Of a stretch of DNA of 23,150 nt, positions 6,328 to 14,520 are shown piece after piece. The notes under the pieces were generated by a model. The model was given only the letters and a program-made list of their open reading frames with translations. It was not told the origin of the DNA and made no database searches. The stretch's first letter is position 1, and each line of letters begins with the position of its first letter. This stretch comes from JAYZAP01 sp964645285 (lineage in GTDB: Bacteria > Pseudomonadota > Alphaproteobacteria > JAAXGF01): contig CAZYDR010000057.1 of the NCBI GenBank assembly GCA_964645285.1, positions 1-23,150 of the forward strand, written 5' to 3'. Both the position numbers and the translations under genes were made by a program.

Positions 6328-8571
6328 ATGCCGTACTCGACCTATCTTCCGGAAAAAATGGGATCGGCCACGGTGTCTCCCACCGGGCGTTTCGAAGCCG
6401 GTTCATACCAGTCGTTCACCGTGACCTATACGGCAGGCTATTTCGGCATCGACGACAGCGGCTCCATCAAAATCGTCCACCGCTTCGCCTCCGACATGGG
6501 GCGACCCCAGGCGAACGATCCGCAAGCGCCCAACTACACCACCGTGGAGGCCAGCAACGGCGCCGTCCTTCATGTGGATTACGACACCAAGGACAATATC
6601 CGGCCGTGGGACAAGACGCTCTATGTCAAAGTGGTGCGCGGCTTCCTGCGTCAGGGTGACCAGATTACCGTGCGGTTCGGGGATCGGCGCCAGGGGTCGC
6701 CGGGTATCCGTGTCCAAACGTTCTGCGAGGAGACCTTCGAATTTCGCGTCCTGACCGACGCCATCGCCACCTGCGATTACGCCGTGTTGCCCGAGCAGCC
6801 GACCATCGCCATCGTTCCGGGGCCGCCGGTGTTGTTCAAAGCCATCATGCCGACCCAGCAACGGCTGGACACGCGGTTCCGCTTGTGCCTGAAAGGCGAG
6901 GACCGCTGGGGCAACCCGTCGGATCTTTGTGATCAGACGTTCGCCTTGCGCGCCAACCTTCCGGTGGAGAGGCTGCCCGATACGATTACCTTCGAGACCG
7001 GCGCCTTCAGCCGGATAGTCGATAATCTGATAGTCGAGGAAGCAGGCGATTTGGTTATCGAGTTGCTCGACGGCGAAGGAGTTGTGGCGGCGCGCTCGAA
7101 CCCCTGCCGCATGATCGCCGACGCCCCGTTGCTGCCCTATTGGGGCGACCTCCACGGCCAGTCCGAGGAGACCGTCGGGACCAATTCTGCGCGGGAGTTT
7201 TACGAGTTCGCCCGCGACAAGGCGTTCCTCGATATCTGCGTCCACCAGGGTAACGACTTCGAGATCACCAACGAGTTCTGGGCCACCCTCAACGAACTTT
7301 CCGCCGAATTTACGGAGGATAACCGCTTCGTCGTGTTCCCCGGCTGGGAATGGTCAGGCAACACCGGTCTTGGCGGCGACCGCAACGTGCTGCACATGCA
7401 CGAAGGCCGGCAGATCCATCGTTCGTCCCACGCCCTGGTCGAAGACTTGAGCGATCTCGACACCGACGCCAATTCTGCGGCGGAACTGTTCGAGGCACTC
7501 AAGGGCGAGGACTGTACGGTTTTCGCCCACATCGGCGGACGCTACGCCGACATCAAGATGGCCCATGACGAGCGCCTGGAGAAGGCGGTCGAGGTTCATT
7601 CCGCCTGGGGCACCTTCGAGTGGCTCATCGAAGACGCCTTCGAGCAGGGCTACCGGGTCGGCATCGTCTCGAATTCCGACGGCCATAAGGGGCGACCCGG
7701 CGCCTCCCATCCCGGCGCCACCAACTTCGGCTCCTACGGCGGGCTGACCTGCGTGCTGGCGCCGGCGTTCACCCGGGCCGGCATCATGGACGGCCTGAAG
7801 CGGCGCCACCACTACGGCACCACCGGCAGCCGGGTGGTGCTCGATACCCGCGCCGTGTTCGATAATCCGGCGGAGCTTTTCTCCGACGACCCCAACCTGA
7901 GCGACGTGACGTCGACGGCGGCGGGCGAGGCCATGATGGGCGATATCCTGCGCAGCGGCGATGACGAAGTTGCCTTCAGGATTGATGTCCACGCGGCGTC
8001 ACCCATCGAGCGCATCGACATCCGCAGCGGCCTCGAGACCGTGGAAGTTTTCCGGCCCTATGGCGAAGCGGAACTGGGCCGGCGTATCCGGGTTTTGTGG
8101 GAGGGTTCCGAATATCGGGGCCGCGGCCGCGAAACCCACTGGGACGGCCACGCCGAGATCACCGGCAACAGCTTCGAAGATCTCACGGCCATCAATCGCT
8201 ACAGCCAGGACAAGCGCTTCGAGCAGACGGGTCAGAGCCGACTTGACTGGGTGGCTTTGACCACCGGCGGCTTCGGCGGCTTCGACGCGGTGCTCGATGA
8301 CCCCATGGCCGGGACCTTCACCATCGATACCGCCCTGGTCAAGGAGACCATCTCTATCGCCGACATCGGCCGCGACGAGATGATCTTCGCCAACGGCGGT
8401 ATCGACCGGCGCATCCGCATCTTCCGCCTGCCCGACGACAACCCCCACTATGCCGCCACCGTGGAGCGGCGCATCAAGCTGGCCCCAGACCGCGACAACG
8501 CGCTTTATGTCAGGGTGACCTTCGAGGACGGCCACTTCGCCTGGTCCAGCCCGATCTATGTTTTCGGTTAG
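6328..8571 (+). CDS. DUF3604 protein with PHP-like metal-dependent hydrolase domain
   Basis: This large protein (747 residues from ATG 6328) resembles the DUF3604 family, related to PHP-type metallohydrolases. Residues 1-265 form a beta-rich N-terminal region. The catalytic core has the histidine/aspartate clusters expected for a multi-metal site: YWGDLHGQSEE (D274, H276), CVHQGNDFE (H306), FAHIGGRYAD (H401), VEVHSAWG (H424) and NSDGHKGRPG (D451, H453). A further beta-rich C-terminal region follows. No signal peptide is seen. The frame opens earlier (6202), inside the broken GST, but ATG 6328 has AGGAGG ten bases upstream. The substrate of the family is not established; a phosphoester or amide bond is plausible. 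It ends the CaiB-GST-GST unit and is followed by a probable terminator. Confidence 0.82.
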   Translation: MPYSTYLPEKMGSATVSPTGRFEAGSYQSFTVTYTAGYFGIDDSGSIKIVHRFASDMGRPQANDPQAPNYTTVEASNGAVLHVDYDTKDNIRPWDKTLYVKVVRGFLRQGDQITVRFGDRRQGSPGIRVQTFCEETFEFRVLTDAIATCDYAVLPEQPTIAIVPGPPVLFKAIMPTQQRLDTRFRLCLKGEDRWGNPSDLCDQTFALRANLPVERLPDTITFETGAFSRIVDNLIVEEAGDLVIELLDGEGVVAARSNPCRMIADAPLLPYWGDLHGQSEETVGTNSAREFYEFARDKAFLDICVHQGNDFEITNEFWATLNELSAEFTEDNRFVVFPGWEWSGNTGLGGDRNVLHMHEGRQIHRSSHALVEDLSDLDTDANSAAELFEALKGEDCTVFAHIGGRYADIKMAHDERLEKAVEVHSAWGTFEWLIEDAFEQGYRVGIVSNSDGHKGRPGASHPGATNFGSYGGLTCVLAPAFTRAGIMDGLKRRHHYGTTGSRVVLDTRAVFDNPAELFSDDPNLSDVTSTAAGEAMMGDILRSGDDEVAFRIDVHAASPIERIDIRSGLETVEVFRPYGEAELGRRIRVLWEGSEYRGRGRETHWDGHAEITGNSFEDLTAINRYSQDKRFEQTGQSRLDWVALTTGGFGGFDAVLDDPMAGTFTIDTALVKETISIADIGRDEMIFANGGIDRRIRIFRLPDDNPHYAATVERRIKLAPDRDNALYVRVTFEDGHFAWSSPIYVFG

Positions 8572-8573
8572 CC

Positions 8574-8613
8574 GCGGCAATCAAGCGGTGATCGTGATCG
8601 TTGCCGCTTTTGT
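8574..8613 (+). terminator. Probable rho-independent terminator after the DUF3604 gene
   Basis: GCGGCAA (8574-8580) and TTGCCGC (8601-8607) form a perfect 7-bp stem, followed by TTTTGTT. The 20-base loop itself contains GATC-GT-GATC and could fold further. It begins just after the stop codon at 8571, which fits termination of the CaiB-to-DUF3604 transcript. The loop is long and the T tract is interrupted, so efficiency is uncertain. Confidence 0.6.
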
Positions 8614-8682
8614 TGCGTTATGGTTCTACAGTAGCGGCTGGGGAATGACCCAGAGTCCATTGGTATAGGGAGGCGCGCCATC

Positions 8683-8970
8683 ATGGCCGTTTATTTCATC
8701 GCTAACATCGACGTCACCGACCCGGAGGTCTATGGCGAATACGGCAAACGGTTTTACGACGTGTTCGACAAATACAAGGGCAAGGTCCTGGCCGTCGATC
8801 ACGATTACGAAGTGCTCGAGGGTGTATGGACCGCCGACCATACGGTGATCCTCGAATTTCCCAGCAAAGCCGATTGCAAGAACTGGTACGAATCCGCCGA
8901 ATATCAGGAACTGATCGCGTTGCGCGTCAGTGCCGCCGACGGTGACGTCGTGTTGCTTCAGGGGAAATAG
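8683..8970 (+). CDS. DUF1330 family small protein
   Basis: This 95-residue protein matches the DUF1330 (dimeric alpha/beta barrel) pattern: MAVYFIANIDVTDPEVYGEY, then KYKGKVLAVDHDYEVLEG, a central HTVILEFPSKADCKNWYES, and YQELIALR near the end. Members are small cytosolic dimers without a firmly assigned reaction, often found in catabolic operons. Length is typical. GGAGG lies nine bases before ATG 8683. It is separated from the DUF3604 gene by a probable terminator and followed almost directly by the MarR gene, so DUF1330 and MarR may share a transcript. It could be a small isomerase or mono-oxygenase-like accessory, but I assign no function. Confidence 0.85.
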   Translation: MAVYFIANIDVTDPEVYGEYGKRFYDVFDKYKGKVLAVDHDYEVLEGVWTADHTVILEFPSKADCKNWYESAEYQELIALRVSAADGDVVLLQGK

Positions 8971-8986
8971 GGTGTCGGGTTCGACC

Positions 8987-9409
8987 ATGGCCAAGGATGA
9001 CTACGTGCTTGAAGGGCAGATCGGCCACGTGCTTCGCCGTGCCCATCAGCGCGCCAGCGCCATCTTCATGGCCAACTTCGCCGACCATGGCCTGACCCCA
9101 ACCCAGTTCGCCGCCCTGGCCAAAATCCGTGACGAAGGTGAAGTATCGCAGAACCACCTGGGTCGGCTCACGGCCATGGACCCGGCGACCATGAAGGGCG
9201 TCATCGGGCGGCTACACAAACGCCGGGTTATTACTCGCAAGGCCGACCCAGCCGACGGTCGCCGCACCCTGTGGCGTCTGACTGCCAGTGGCGTGCGATT
9301 GCTGTCCCGAACCGTTACCGTAGGTGAGGCGACTACGGATGCGACCCTTGCGCCGCTCGGGCCCAAGCAACGCAAAACCCTGCTCGATCTGCTGTCTCGC
9401 CTGACGTGA
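8987..9409 (+). CDS. MarR-family transcriptional regulator
   Basis: This is a 140-residue winged-helix regulator. After a short N-terminus (YVLEGQIGHVLRRAHQRASAIF), the DNA-binding part runs from LTPTQFAALAKIRDEG (36-51) through SQNHLGRLTAMDPATMKGVIGRL (54-76) to the wing DPADGRRTLWRLTASG (87-102). MarR proteins act as dimers on palindromes and usually release DNA when a small aromatic ligand binds. NicR of Pseudomonas putida and BpsR of Bordetella are MarR repressors of nicotinate degradation that respond to 6-hydroxynicotinate, a suggestive precedent here. ATG 8987 has a poor ribosome site. GTG 8972, five codons earlier, has AGGGG seven bases upstream and would give 145 residues. The gene ends 38 bp before an 18-bp palindrome in front of the Mo-hydroxylase operon, its likely target. 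Confidence 0.88.
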   Translation: MAKDDYVLEGQIGHVLRRAHQRASAIFMANFADHGLTPTQFAALAKIRDEGEVSQNHLGRLTAMDPATMKGVIGRLHKRRVITRKADPADGRRTLWRLTASGVRLLSRTVTVGEATTDATLAPLGPKQRKTLLDLLSRLT

Positions 9410-9412
9410 CTG

Positions 9413-9441
9413 TTGCGTTGGTTTCGGTGCGGCGGTAATAT
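9413..9441 (+). promoter_or_regulatory. Candidate sigma70 promoter of the core catabolic operon
   Basis: TTGCGT (9413-9418) and TAATAT (9436-9441) are separated by exactly 17 bases, a good match to the TTGACA/TATAAT model. The predicted start point near 9448 falls in the palindrome at 9447-9464. It begins just after the MarR stop codon (9407-9409) and would drive the genes from 9501 onward. This is the AT-richest stretch in the neighbourhood. The call rests on consensus and spacing only. Confidence 0.6.
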
Positions 9442-9446
9442 TTACT

Positions 9447-9464
9447 TTGTTTGTATACAAACAA
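9447..9464. promoter_or_regulatory. 18-bp perfect palindrome, probable operator for the adjacent MarR
   Basis: TTGTTTGTATACAAACAA is a perfect inverted repeat of two 9-bp arms centred between 9455 and 9456. It covers the start point predicted from the promoter hexamers at 9413-9441, a classic position for repression. The size suits a MarR dimer, whose gene ends 37 bp upstream. The inner TTGTATACAA also resembles GntR-family operators, so a regulator from elsewhere is possible. I did not find a second copy in the window. Confidence 0.72.
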
Positions 9465-9500
9465 TCTGGGTAAAGCTCCAAAAAGGAGATCGGTTGTCCC

Positions 9501-10343
9501 ATGGGCGTTTATTTGCGACCGCAAGAACTTGAACAGGCGCTCGACGCCCTGCGCACGGGCGGACTTTCCATCGTCGCTGGCGGTACGGATTTCTATCCCG
9601 CGCGAGTCGGTCAGCCGCTCGACGACGACATCCTCGACATCAGCGCCATCGGCGGCCTTCGCGCTATTGAGGACCGTGGCGATCATTGGCGCTTGGGGGC
9701 GCTGACCACCTGGACCGATGTGGCCACCGCTGATCTGCCGCCCTGTTTCGACGGTCTCAAACTGGCGGCAAGAGAAGTTGGCGGTGTGCAGATCCAAAAC
9801 GCCGGCACTCTTTGCGGCAATATCTGCAATGCCTCGCCGGCCGCCGATGGCGCGCCCAACCTTATGGTGCTCGATGCCGTGGTGGTGCTGGCCAGCACCA
9901 AGGGCGAGCGCATTGTCCCCCTGAGCGAGTTCATCACCGGCAATCGCGCCACCGTCCGGCGAAGCGATGAAATGCTCGTCGCCCTTATCGTGCCCAAGCC
10001 GGCGCCGGACGCCCGGAGCGCTTTCCTCAAACTCGGCGCGCGGCGCTATCAGGTCATCTCCATTGTCATGGTCGCCCTGTTCATCGAGTCGGAAGCGGGG
10101 CGAGTGAGCGGTGCCCGCGTCGCTGTTGGCGCCTGCGCGCCGGTGGCTCGGCGTCTCACCACTCTTGAAGCGGCGTTGGTCGGCGCGCCCCTGCATGAGG
10201 CCTTGAGCGAGGTCGCTGACGCATCCCACCTCAGCGGCGTGCTGGAACCCATCGACGATCTGCGCGGCACTGCCGACTATCGGCTCGATGCGGCGCTGAC
10301 CTTGATCCGCCGGGGCCTTAGTGCTTTAGGAAGTGAACGGTGA
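9501..10343 (+). CDS. FAD-binding (medium) subunit of a xanthine dehydrogenase/CO dehydrogenase-type Mo-hydroxylase
   Basis: This 280-residue subunit carries FAD in molybdenum hydroxylases and passes electrons from the [2Fe-2S] clusters to the final acceptor. The two FAD-contact motifs are AGGTDF (26-31) and QIQNAGTLCGNICNASPAADG (97-117). The usual C-terminal part follows (FLKLGARRYQVISIVMVAL, VAVGACAPVARR). Length is typical for CoxM-type proteins. AAGGAG lies about 12 bases before ATG 9501, a little far. It is the first gene after the 9413-9464 promoter/operator and overlaps the catalytic subunit gene by four bases (GTGA). With the fused 2Fe-2S/Moco protein it makes a complete two-polypeptide hydroxylase, which takes the inserted oxygen from water. 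Nicotinate, xanthine and quinoline-type substrates all use this family. Confidence 0.92.
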   Translation: MGVYLRPQELEQALDALRTGGLSIVAGGTDFYPARVGQPLDDDILDISAIGGLRAIEDRGDHWRLGALTTWTDVATADLPPCFDGLKLAAREVGGVQIQNAGTLCGNICNASPAADGAPNLMVLDAVVVLASTKGERIVPLSEFITGNRATVRRSDEMLVALIVPKPAPDARSAFLKLGARRYQVISIVMVALFIESEAGRVSGARVAVGACAPVARRLTTLEAALVGAPLHEALSEVADASHLSGVLEPIDDLRGTADYRLDAALTLIRRGLSALGSER

Positions 10344-13057
10344 GCGCGTGCTTTACAGTCAACGATAACCAGGTCGAGGCCGCCGCGGCGCCGCTGACCC
10401 GTCTGGCTCATGTGCTGCGTGACGACCTCGGGCTAACCGGCACCAAGATCGGCTGTGACGCTGGTGATTGCGGCGCCTGCACGGTGCTGCTCGACGGCGA
10501 TCCGGTCTGCGCCTGTCTGGCGCCCGTGGCCCAGGCCGAAGGTCGCGATGTGGTCACTGTCGAAGGCCTCGCCCAAAACGGACAGGCCGCTGACTTGCAG
10601 GCGGCGTTCCAGCGCCATGGCGCGGCCCAGTGCGGCATCTGTTCGCCGGGCATGCTCATGGCGGCCCAGGCGTTGCTGGCGGCCAATCCCGCGCCCAGCG
10701 AGCAGCAAGCCATGGATGCTCTTGGCGGCGTACTGTGCCGCTGTACCGGATATCGCAAGATTATCGACGCGGTGCTGGACGTTGCCGGTGGTCCCGGACT
10801 GGATGCGCCGGTGGTTGGCACGGCGGTCGGCGCGCCCATGGGCAAGCTCGACGGCCGTGAAATGTATGGCGCCGACCAGGCGCCGGAGGATGCGCTGTGG
10901 CTGCGGGCGGTGCGCTCGCCCCATCCCCGGGCGACGTTTACCCTCGGCGACATGGCGCCCTTGCGGGCCAAATTTCCCGGTCTGGCGGCGGTGTTGACAG
11001 CCGAGGATGTGCCCGGTCTCAACGCCTTCGGCATCTATCCCACGGGCAAGGACCAGCCGGCACTGGCGCCCGGCGAGGTTCGTTTTCGCGGTGAAGCCGT
11101 GGTTGCTCTGGTTGGCGACAAGGCGGCCATCGACGCTATCGGCGACCACGAGGTCCCTATCACCTGGTCACCGCTCGACGCCGCATCGGGCATTGTCGGC
11201 GCCCTAGCCGAAGACGCGCCTATCGTACGCGCCGATACACCGGACAACGTGCTTATCGAAGGCCAGGTCATCAAAGGCGATGCTGAAGCCAGGTTTGCCG
11301 ACGCGCCATTTGTCGCCGAGGGAAACTTCGAAACCACTTTCGTGGAGCACGCCTATATCGAGCCCGAGGCCGGCTGGGCGCGCCGTATTGGCGACCGCAT
11401 CGAAATCACCGCCGCTACCCAGGCGCCCTATATGGATTTGGAATCCGTGGCCCTGGTTCTCGATATCGACGATGCCGCGGTGCGCATTATTCCCTCGGCT
11501 TGCGGCGGCGGTTTCGGCGGTAAGCTCGATGTGGCGGTGCAGCCCCTGGTCGGCCTGGCGGCGTGGCTGCTGAACCGGCCGGTGCGCTGCACCTACAACC
11601 GACACGAAAGCATGGTGTCATCGACCAAACGCCACCCGTCGCGGGTTTGGGCGCGGGCCGCCTGTAACAAGGCCGGCGAAATCGTCGCCTACCGCTCCCA
11701 TGGTGAGTTCGACACCGGCGCCTATGCCTCCTGGGGGCCGACCGTAGCCGACCGGGTACCGATCCACGCCACCGGCCCCTACTTCGTGCCTCATGTGTGC
11801 AACACCAGCCTGGCGGCGGTGAGCAACCATGCGCCGTCCGGCGCGTTTCGCGGCTTCGGCGTGCCCCAATGCGCCATCGCCCACGAGGCGCTGTACGACG
11901 AACTGGCCGAGGCCGCCGGTATCGATGCCTTGGAATTCCGCCTGATCAACGCCATCCGCAAGGGTCAGCCGACCGCGACCGGTCAGGTGCTGGAGACCAG
12001 TGCCGGGCTTGATCAGTGCCTCGAAGCGTTGCGTCCGGCCTGGAGCGATGCCCGTGCGGCGGCCGAAACGTTCAACCACGGCTCGGACGTTCTGAAACGC
12101 GGCGTTGGCGTCGGCTGCATGTGGTACGGCTGCGGCAATATCTCCATGTCCAACCCATCGACCATGCGCCTGGCCATCAACGGCGAGGGCCGGCGTATGC
12201 TCTACAACGGCGCCGTCGATATCGGCCAGGGTCCCAATACCATCATGGTGCAAATTGCCGCCGACGCCTTGGGCGTGGCCGCCGATTCCATTCAATACAT
12301 CATGGGCGATACGGATTTGACCGCCGATGCGGGCAAGTCCTCGGCGTCGCGCCAGACTTTCGTGTCGGGACGTGCAACCCAGCTTGCCGGCGAGGACCTG
12401 CGCGGACAAATCCTGCGCCTCGCCAACGTTGGCGAAGACGCGACCATCGAGATCGGCACCGGTGTCATCGAGGTGCGGGAGGGCGATGCGGTCCACACCA
12501 TTGATTTAGGCGCCATGGCGGCCGATGACCGGGGCGACGTGTTGGCGGGTGAGGGGACCTTCGATCCGCCGACCAGTCCGCTCGACGAAAACGGCCAGGG
12601 CGAGCCCTATGCCACCTTCGGCTTCGCCGCCCAAATCGCCGAAGTCGAAGTCGATACGGAACTGGGAACCACGAAGGTGCTGCGCATCATCGCTGCCCAC
12701 GATGTCGGGCGGGCGATCAACCCGATCCAGGTGGAAGGCCAGATCCATGGCGGCATTGCCCAGGGCCTGGGTATGGCGCTGATGGAGGAGTATGTCGCCG
12801 GGCGCACGGACAACCTGCACGACTATCTGATTCCCACGGTCGGCGACGTGCCGCCCATCGAAACTATTTTAGTCGAGGACTTTGAGCCGCTCGGTCCCTA
12901 TGGCGCCAAGGGCATCGGTGAGCCGGTTTTGGTGCCGACCGCGCCGGCCATCTTCGGCGCTATCTACCAGGCCACCGGCGTGCGGGTGCGGCGCGCGCCC
13001 ATGACGCCGCACCGGCTGCGAGCGGCGATCCTGGCCCACAGGAAGGAGGCTGGCTGA
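10340..13057 (+). CDS. Mo-hydroxylase catalytic subunit: fused [2Fe-2S] and molybdopterin-binding domains
   Basis: This 905-residue protein joins two normally separate subunits. Residues 1-150 form the ferredoxin-like domain with all eight cluster cysteines: C39, C44, C47 and C59, then C98, C101, C133 and C135 (CGICSPG, CRCTGY). From about 165 it is the large molybdenum-cofactor subunit with ACGGGFGGK (387-395), GAFRGFGVPQ (501-510) and the catalytic glutamate E861 in GAKGIGEP. The layout resembles Desulfovibrio aldehyde oxidoreductase (about 907 residues), but here an FAD subunit is encoded just upstream. The start is a GTG overlapping the previous stop (GTGA). The enzyme should hydroxylate an N-heteroaromatic ring or an aldehyde; the 6-hydroxynicotinate-reductase homologue next door favours a heteroaromatic acid. 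The substrate cannot be read from motifs alone. Confidence 0.92.
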   Translation: MSACFTVNDNQVEAAAAPLTRLAHVLRDDLGLTGTKIGCDAGDCGACTVLLDGDPVCACLAPVAQAEGRDVVTVEGLAQNGQAADLQAAFQRHGAAQCGICSPGMLMAAQALLAANPAPSEQQAMDALGGVLCRCTGYRKIIDAVLDVAGGPGLDAPVVGTAVGAPMGKLDGREMYGADQAPEDALWLRAVRSPHPRATFTLGDMAPLRAKFPGLAAVLTAEDVPGLNAFGIYPTGKDQPALAPGEVRFRGEAVVALVGDKAAIDAIGDHEVPITWSPLDAASGIVGALAEDAPIVRADTPDNVLIEGQVIKGDAEARFADAPFVAEGNFETTFVEHAYIEPEAGWARRIGDRIEITAATQAPYMDLESVALVLDIDDAAVRIIPSACGGGFGGKLDVAVQPLVGLAAWLLNRPVRCTYNRHESMVSSTKRHPSRVWARAACNKAGEIVAYRSHGEFDTGAYASWGPTVADRVPIHATGPYFVPHVCNTSLAAVSNHAPSGAFRGFGVPQCAIAHEALYDELAEAAGIDALEFRLINAIRKGQPTATGQVLETSAGLDQCLEALRPAWSDARAAAETFNHGSDVLKRGVGVGCMWYGCGNISMSNPSTMRLAINGEGRRMLYNGAVDIGQGPNTIMVQIAADALGVAADSIQYIMGDTDLTADAGKSSASRQTFVSGRATQLAGEDLRGQILRLANVGEDATIEIGTGVIEVREGDAVHTIDLGAMAADDRGDVLAGEGTFDPPTSPLDENGQGEPYATFGFAAQIAEVEVDTELGTTKVLRIIAAHDVGRAINPIQVEGQIHGGIAQGLGMALMEEYVAGRTDNLHDYLIPTVGDVPPIETILVEDFEPLGPYGAKGIGEPVLVPTAPAIFGAIYQATGVRVRRAPMTPHRLRAAILAHRKEAG

Positions 13058-14520
13058 TGCCCGATAAGAGCGACGGCATTATCGTCTGCGACGCCTGCCC
13101 AGTGTTGTGCCGTGTCAGGCTGGGCCGCAACGGCGCCTGCGACCGCTATGCCAATGTTGATGGCGAACTAACGCGCCTCGATTCCTTCGTGGTGACTCAA
13201 CGGGTGGCGGATGAGGACGGTAAACTGGTACCCTTCGGCGCCGGCCAGTGGGATGGCTCCCTGGTGTCGGGCGCCGAGACTTTTGTCACCGGCATTGGCT
13301 CGGGCACCACCTATCCGGACTACAAGCCGGCGCCCTTCATCGTCGCCAGCGAATACGACGGCGTCGATATGGTCACCGTGGTGTCCGAGGCGATCTTCAG
13401 TTACTGCGGCCTCAAGGTGAAGATCGACACTGACCGCTATATCGGTTCCGAGACCGCGGCGGTGCGAGCCGATGGCGAGCAGATCGGCCATGTAACCACG
13501 GCGGAATATGGCTCGCAGATGCTGTCCCTCGGCGGGGTTCATCACCTCACCGGCGGGTCGAAGCGCGAAGGCAAGGTAACCTGCGACACCATGCTTGCCA
13601 TGAGTAGCGGCGAGACCGTGGACCTGACGATCGACGGCGGCGCGGTCGTCACGGTCACCGCCGGCAAGGCGCCGATTGTCGACGGCGCCCTGGAAGAGCG
13701 TATGCGGGTCGGCTGCGGCTCTGCGACCATCGGTATCTTCGCCAAGCAATGGCATGGCCATGCGGACGAGGTCATTGTGGTCGACGACCATATCACCGGC
13801 GTCTTCAGCGAACATCAGGCGGGACAGTTCCTCGGCATGCCGCTCGCCGGTATCCGGGTGCGCGGCCGCAAGTCGACGCCGGGACGCTACTTCCAGGTGG
13901 CCGAGCCGGGCACCGGCTGGGGCGGCACCGATGTGACCGACCCGTTGACCATCATCGAGAAGATCAATCCCAAGACCGCGTGGCCAGGGCTGCGCCTGCT
14001 CATGGTCAGCACGACCGGCGAGGACGCCGCCTATTTCGTGCTCGACGACGGCCTGACGCCAGTGCCCGAAGCCATGCCCGACCCGCTTCAGGCGGTAGTC
14101 GATCGTATCGGCGAAAACTGCGAGCCGGCGCTCAGTACCGTGCTGTTCATGGCCGGCGCCGGCGGCAGCCTGCGTGCCGGGGTTACGGAGAATCCCGTGC
14201 GGCTGACCCGCTCGGTCAGCGATGCGCTGACCCGGGTGAGCTGCGGCGGCGCGCCGGTCTATATCTGGCCCGGCGGCGGCATCACCATCATGGTCGATGT
14301 CACCACCATGCCGGCCAACGCCTTCGGCTACGTGCCGACACCGGCCCTGGTGGCGCCCATCGAGTTCACCCTGCGCCTCGATGACTACGCCGCCATGGGG
14401 GGCCACATGGACGCGGTACAACATCTGGCCGATATCGCCGAGGCCGACCGCCTGACGTCCCTATGCTGGCACGACCAGGCGCCATGGCCTGGCGCGCCGC
14501 TCATGGGGATTGGCGCATGA
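13057..14520 (+). CDS. hnr: 6-hydroxynicotinate reductase family iron-sulfur protein
   Basis: This 487-residue protein resembles the family named after Eubacterium barkeri 6-hydroxynicotinate reductase, which reduces 6-hydroxynicotinate to 1,4,5,6-tetrahydro-6-oxonicotinate in nicotinate fermentation. The N-terminus has four closely spaced cysteines, C11, C14, C18 and C28 (CDACPVLC, then GACDRY), suited to an iron-sulfur cluster. Strongly family-like stretches include GTTYPDYKPAPFIVASEYDG, KIDTDRYIG, SLGGVHHLTGGSKREGKVTCDT, RMRVGCGSATIG, HITGVFSEHQAG, AGAGGSLRAGVTENPVRL and YVPTPALVAPIEFTLRLDDYA. The start overlaps the hydroxylase stop by one base (TGATG) behind a strong AGGAAGGAGG site. It overlaps the UPF0280 gene by four bases. 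The family name comes from one characterised enzyme and the real substrate here may differ, but adjacency to a Mo-hydroxylase repeats the E. barkeri logic. Confidence 0.82.
   Translation: MPDKSDGIIVCDACPVLCRVRLGRNGACDRYANVDGELTRLDSFVVTQRVADEDGKLVPFGAGQWDGSLVSGAETFVTGIGSGTTYPDYKPAPFIVASEYDGVDMVTVVSEAIFSYCGLKVKIDTDRYIGSETAAVRADGEQIGHVTTAEYGSQMLSLGGVHHLTGGSKREGKVTCDTMLAMSSGETVDLTIDGGAVVTVTAGKAPIVDGALEERMRVGCGSATIGIFAKQWHGHADEVIVVDDHITGVFSEHQAGQFLGMPLAGIRVRGRKSTPGRYFQVAEPGTGWGGTDVTDPLTIIEKINPKTAWPGLRLLMVSTTGEDAAYFVLDDGLTPVPEAMPDPLQAVVDRIGENCEPALSTVLFMAGAGGSLRAGVTENPVRLTRSVSDALTRVSCGGAPVYIWPGGGITIMVDVTTMPANAFGYVPTPALVAPIEFTLRLDDYAAMGGHMDAVQHLADIAEADRLTSLCWHDQAPWPGAPLMGIGA

Noticed and set aside
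13168..14424. 418-residue open frame on the minus strand.
   Set aside because: It is antisense to the reductase gene, Arg/His/Gly-rich with no recognisable motif, as expected for a GC-rich shadow frame.
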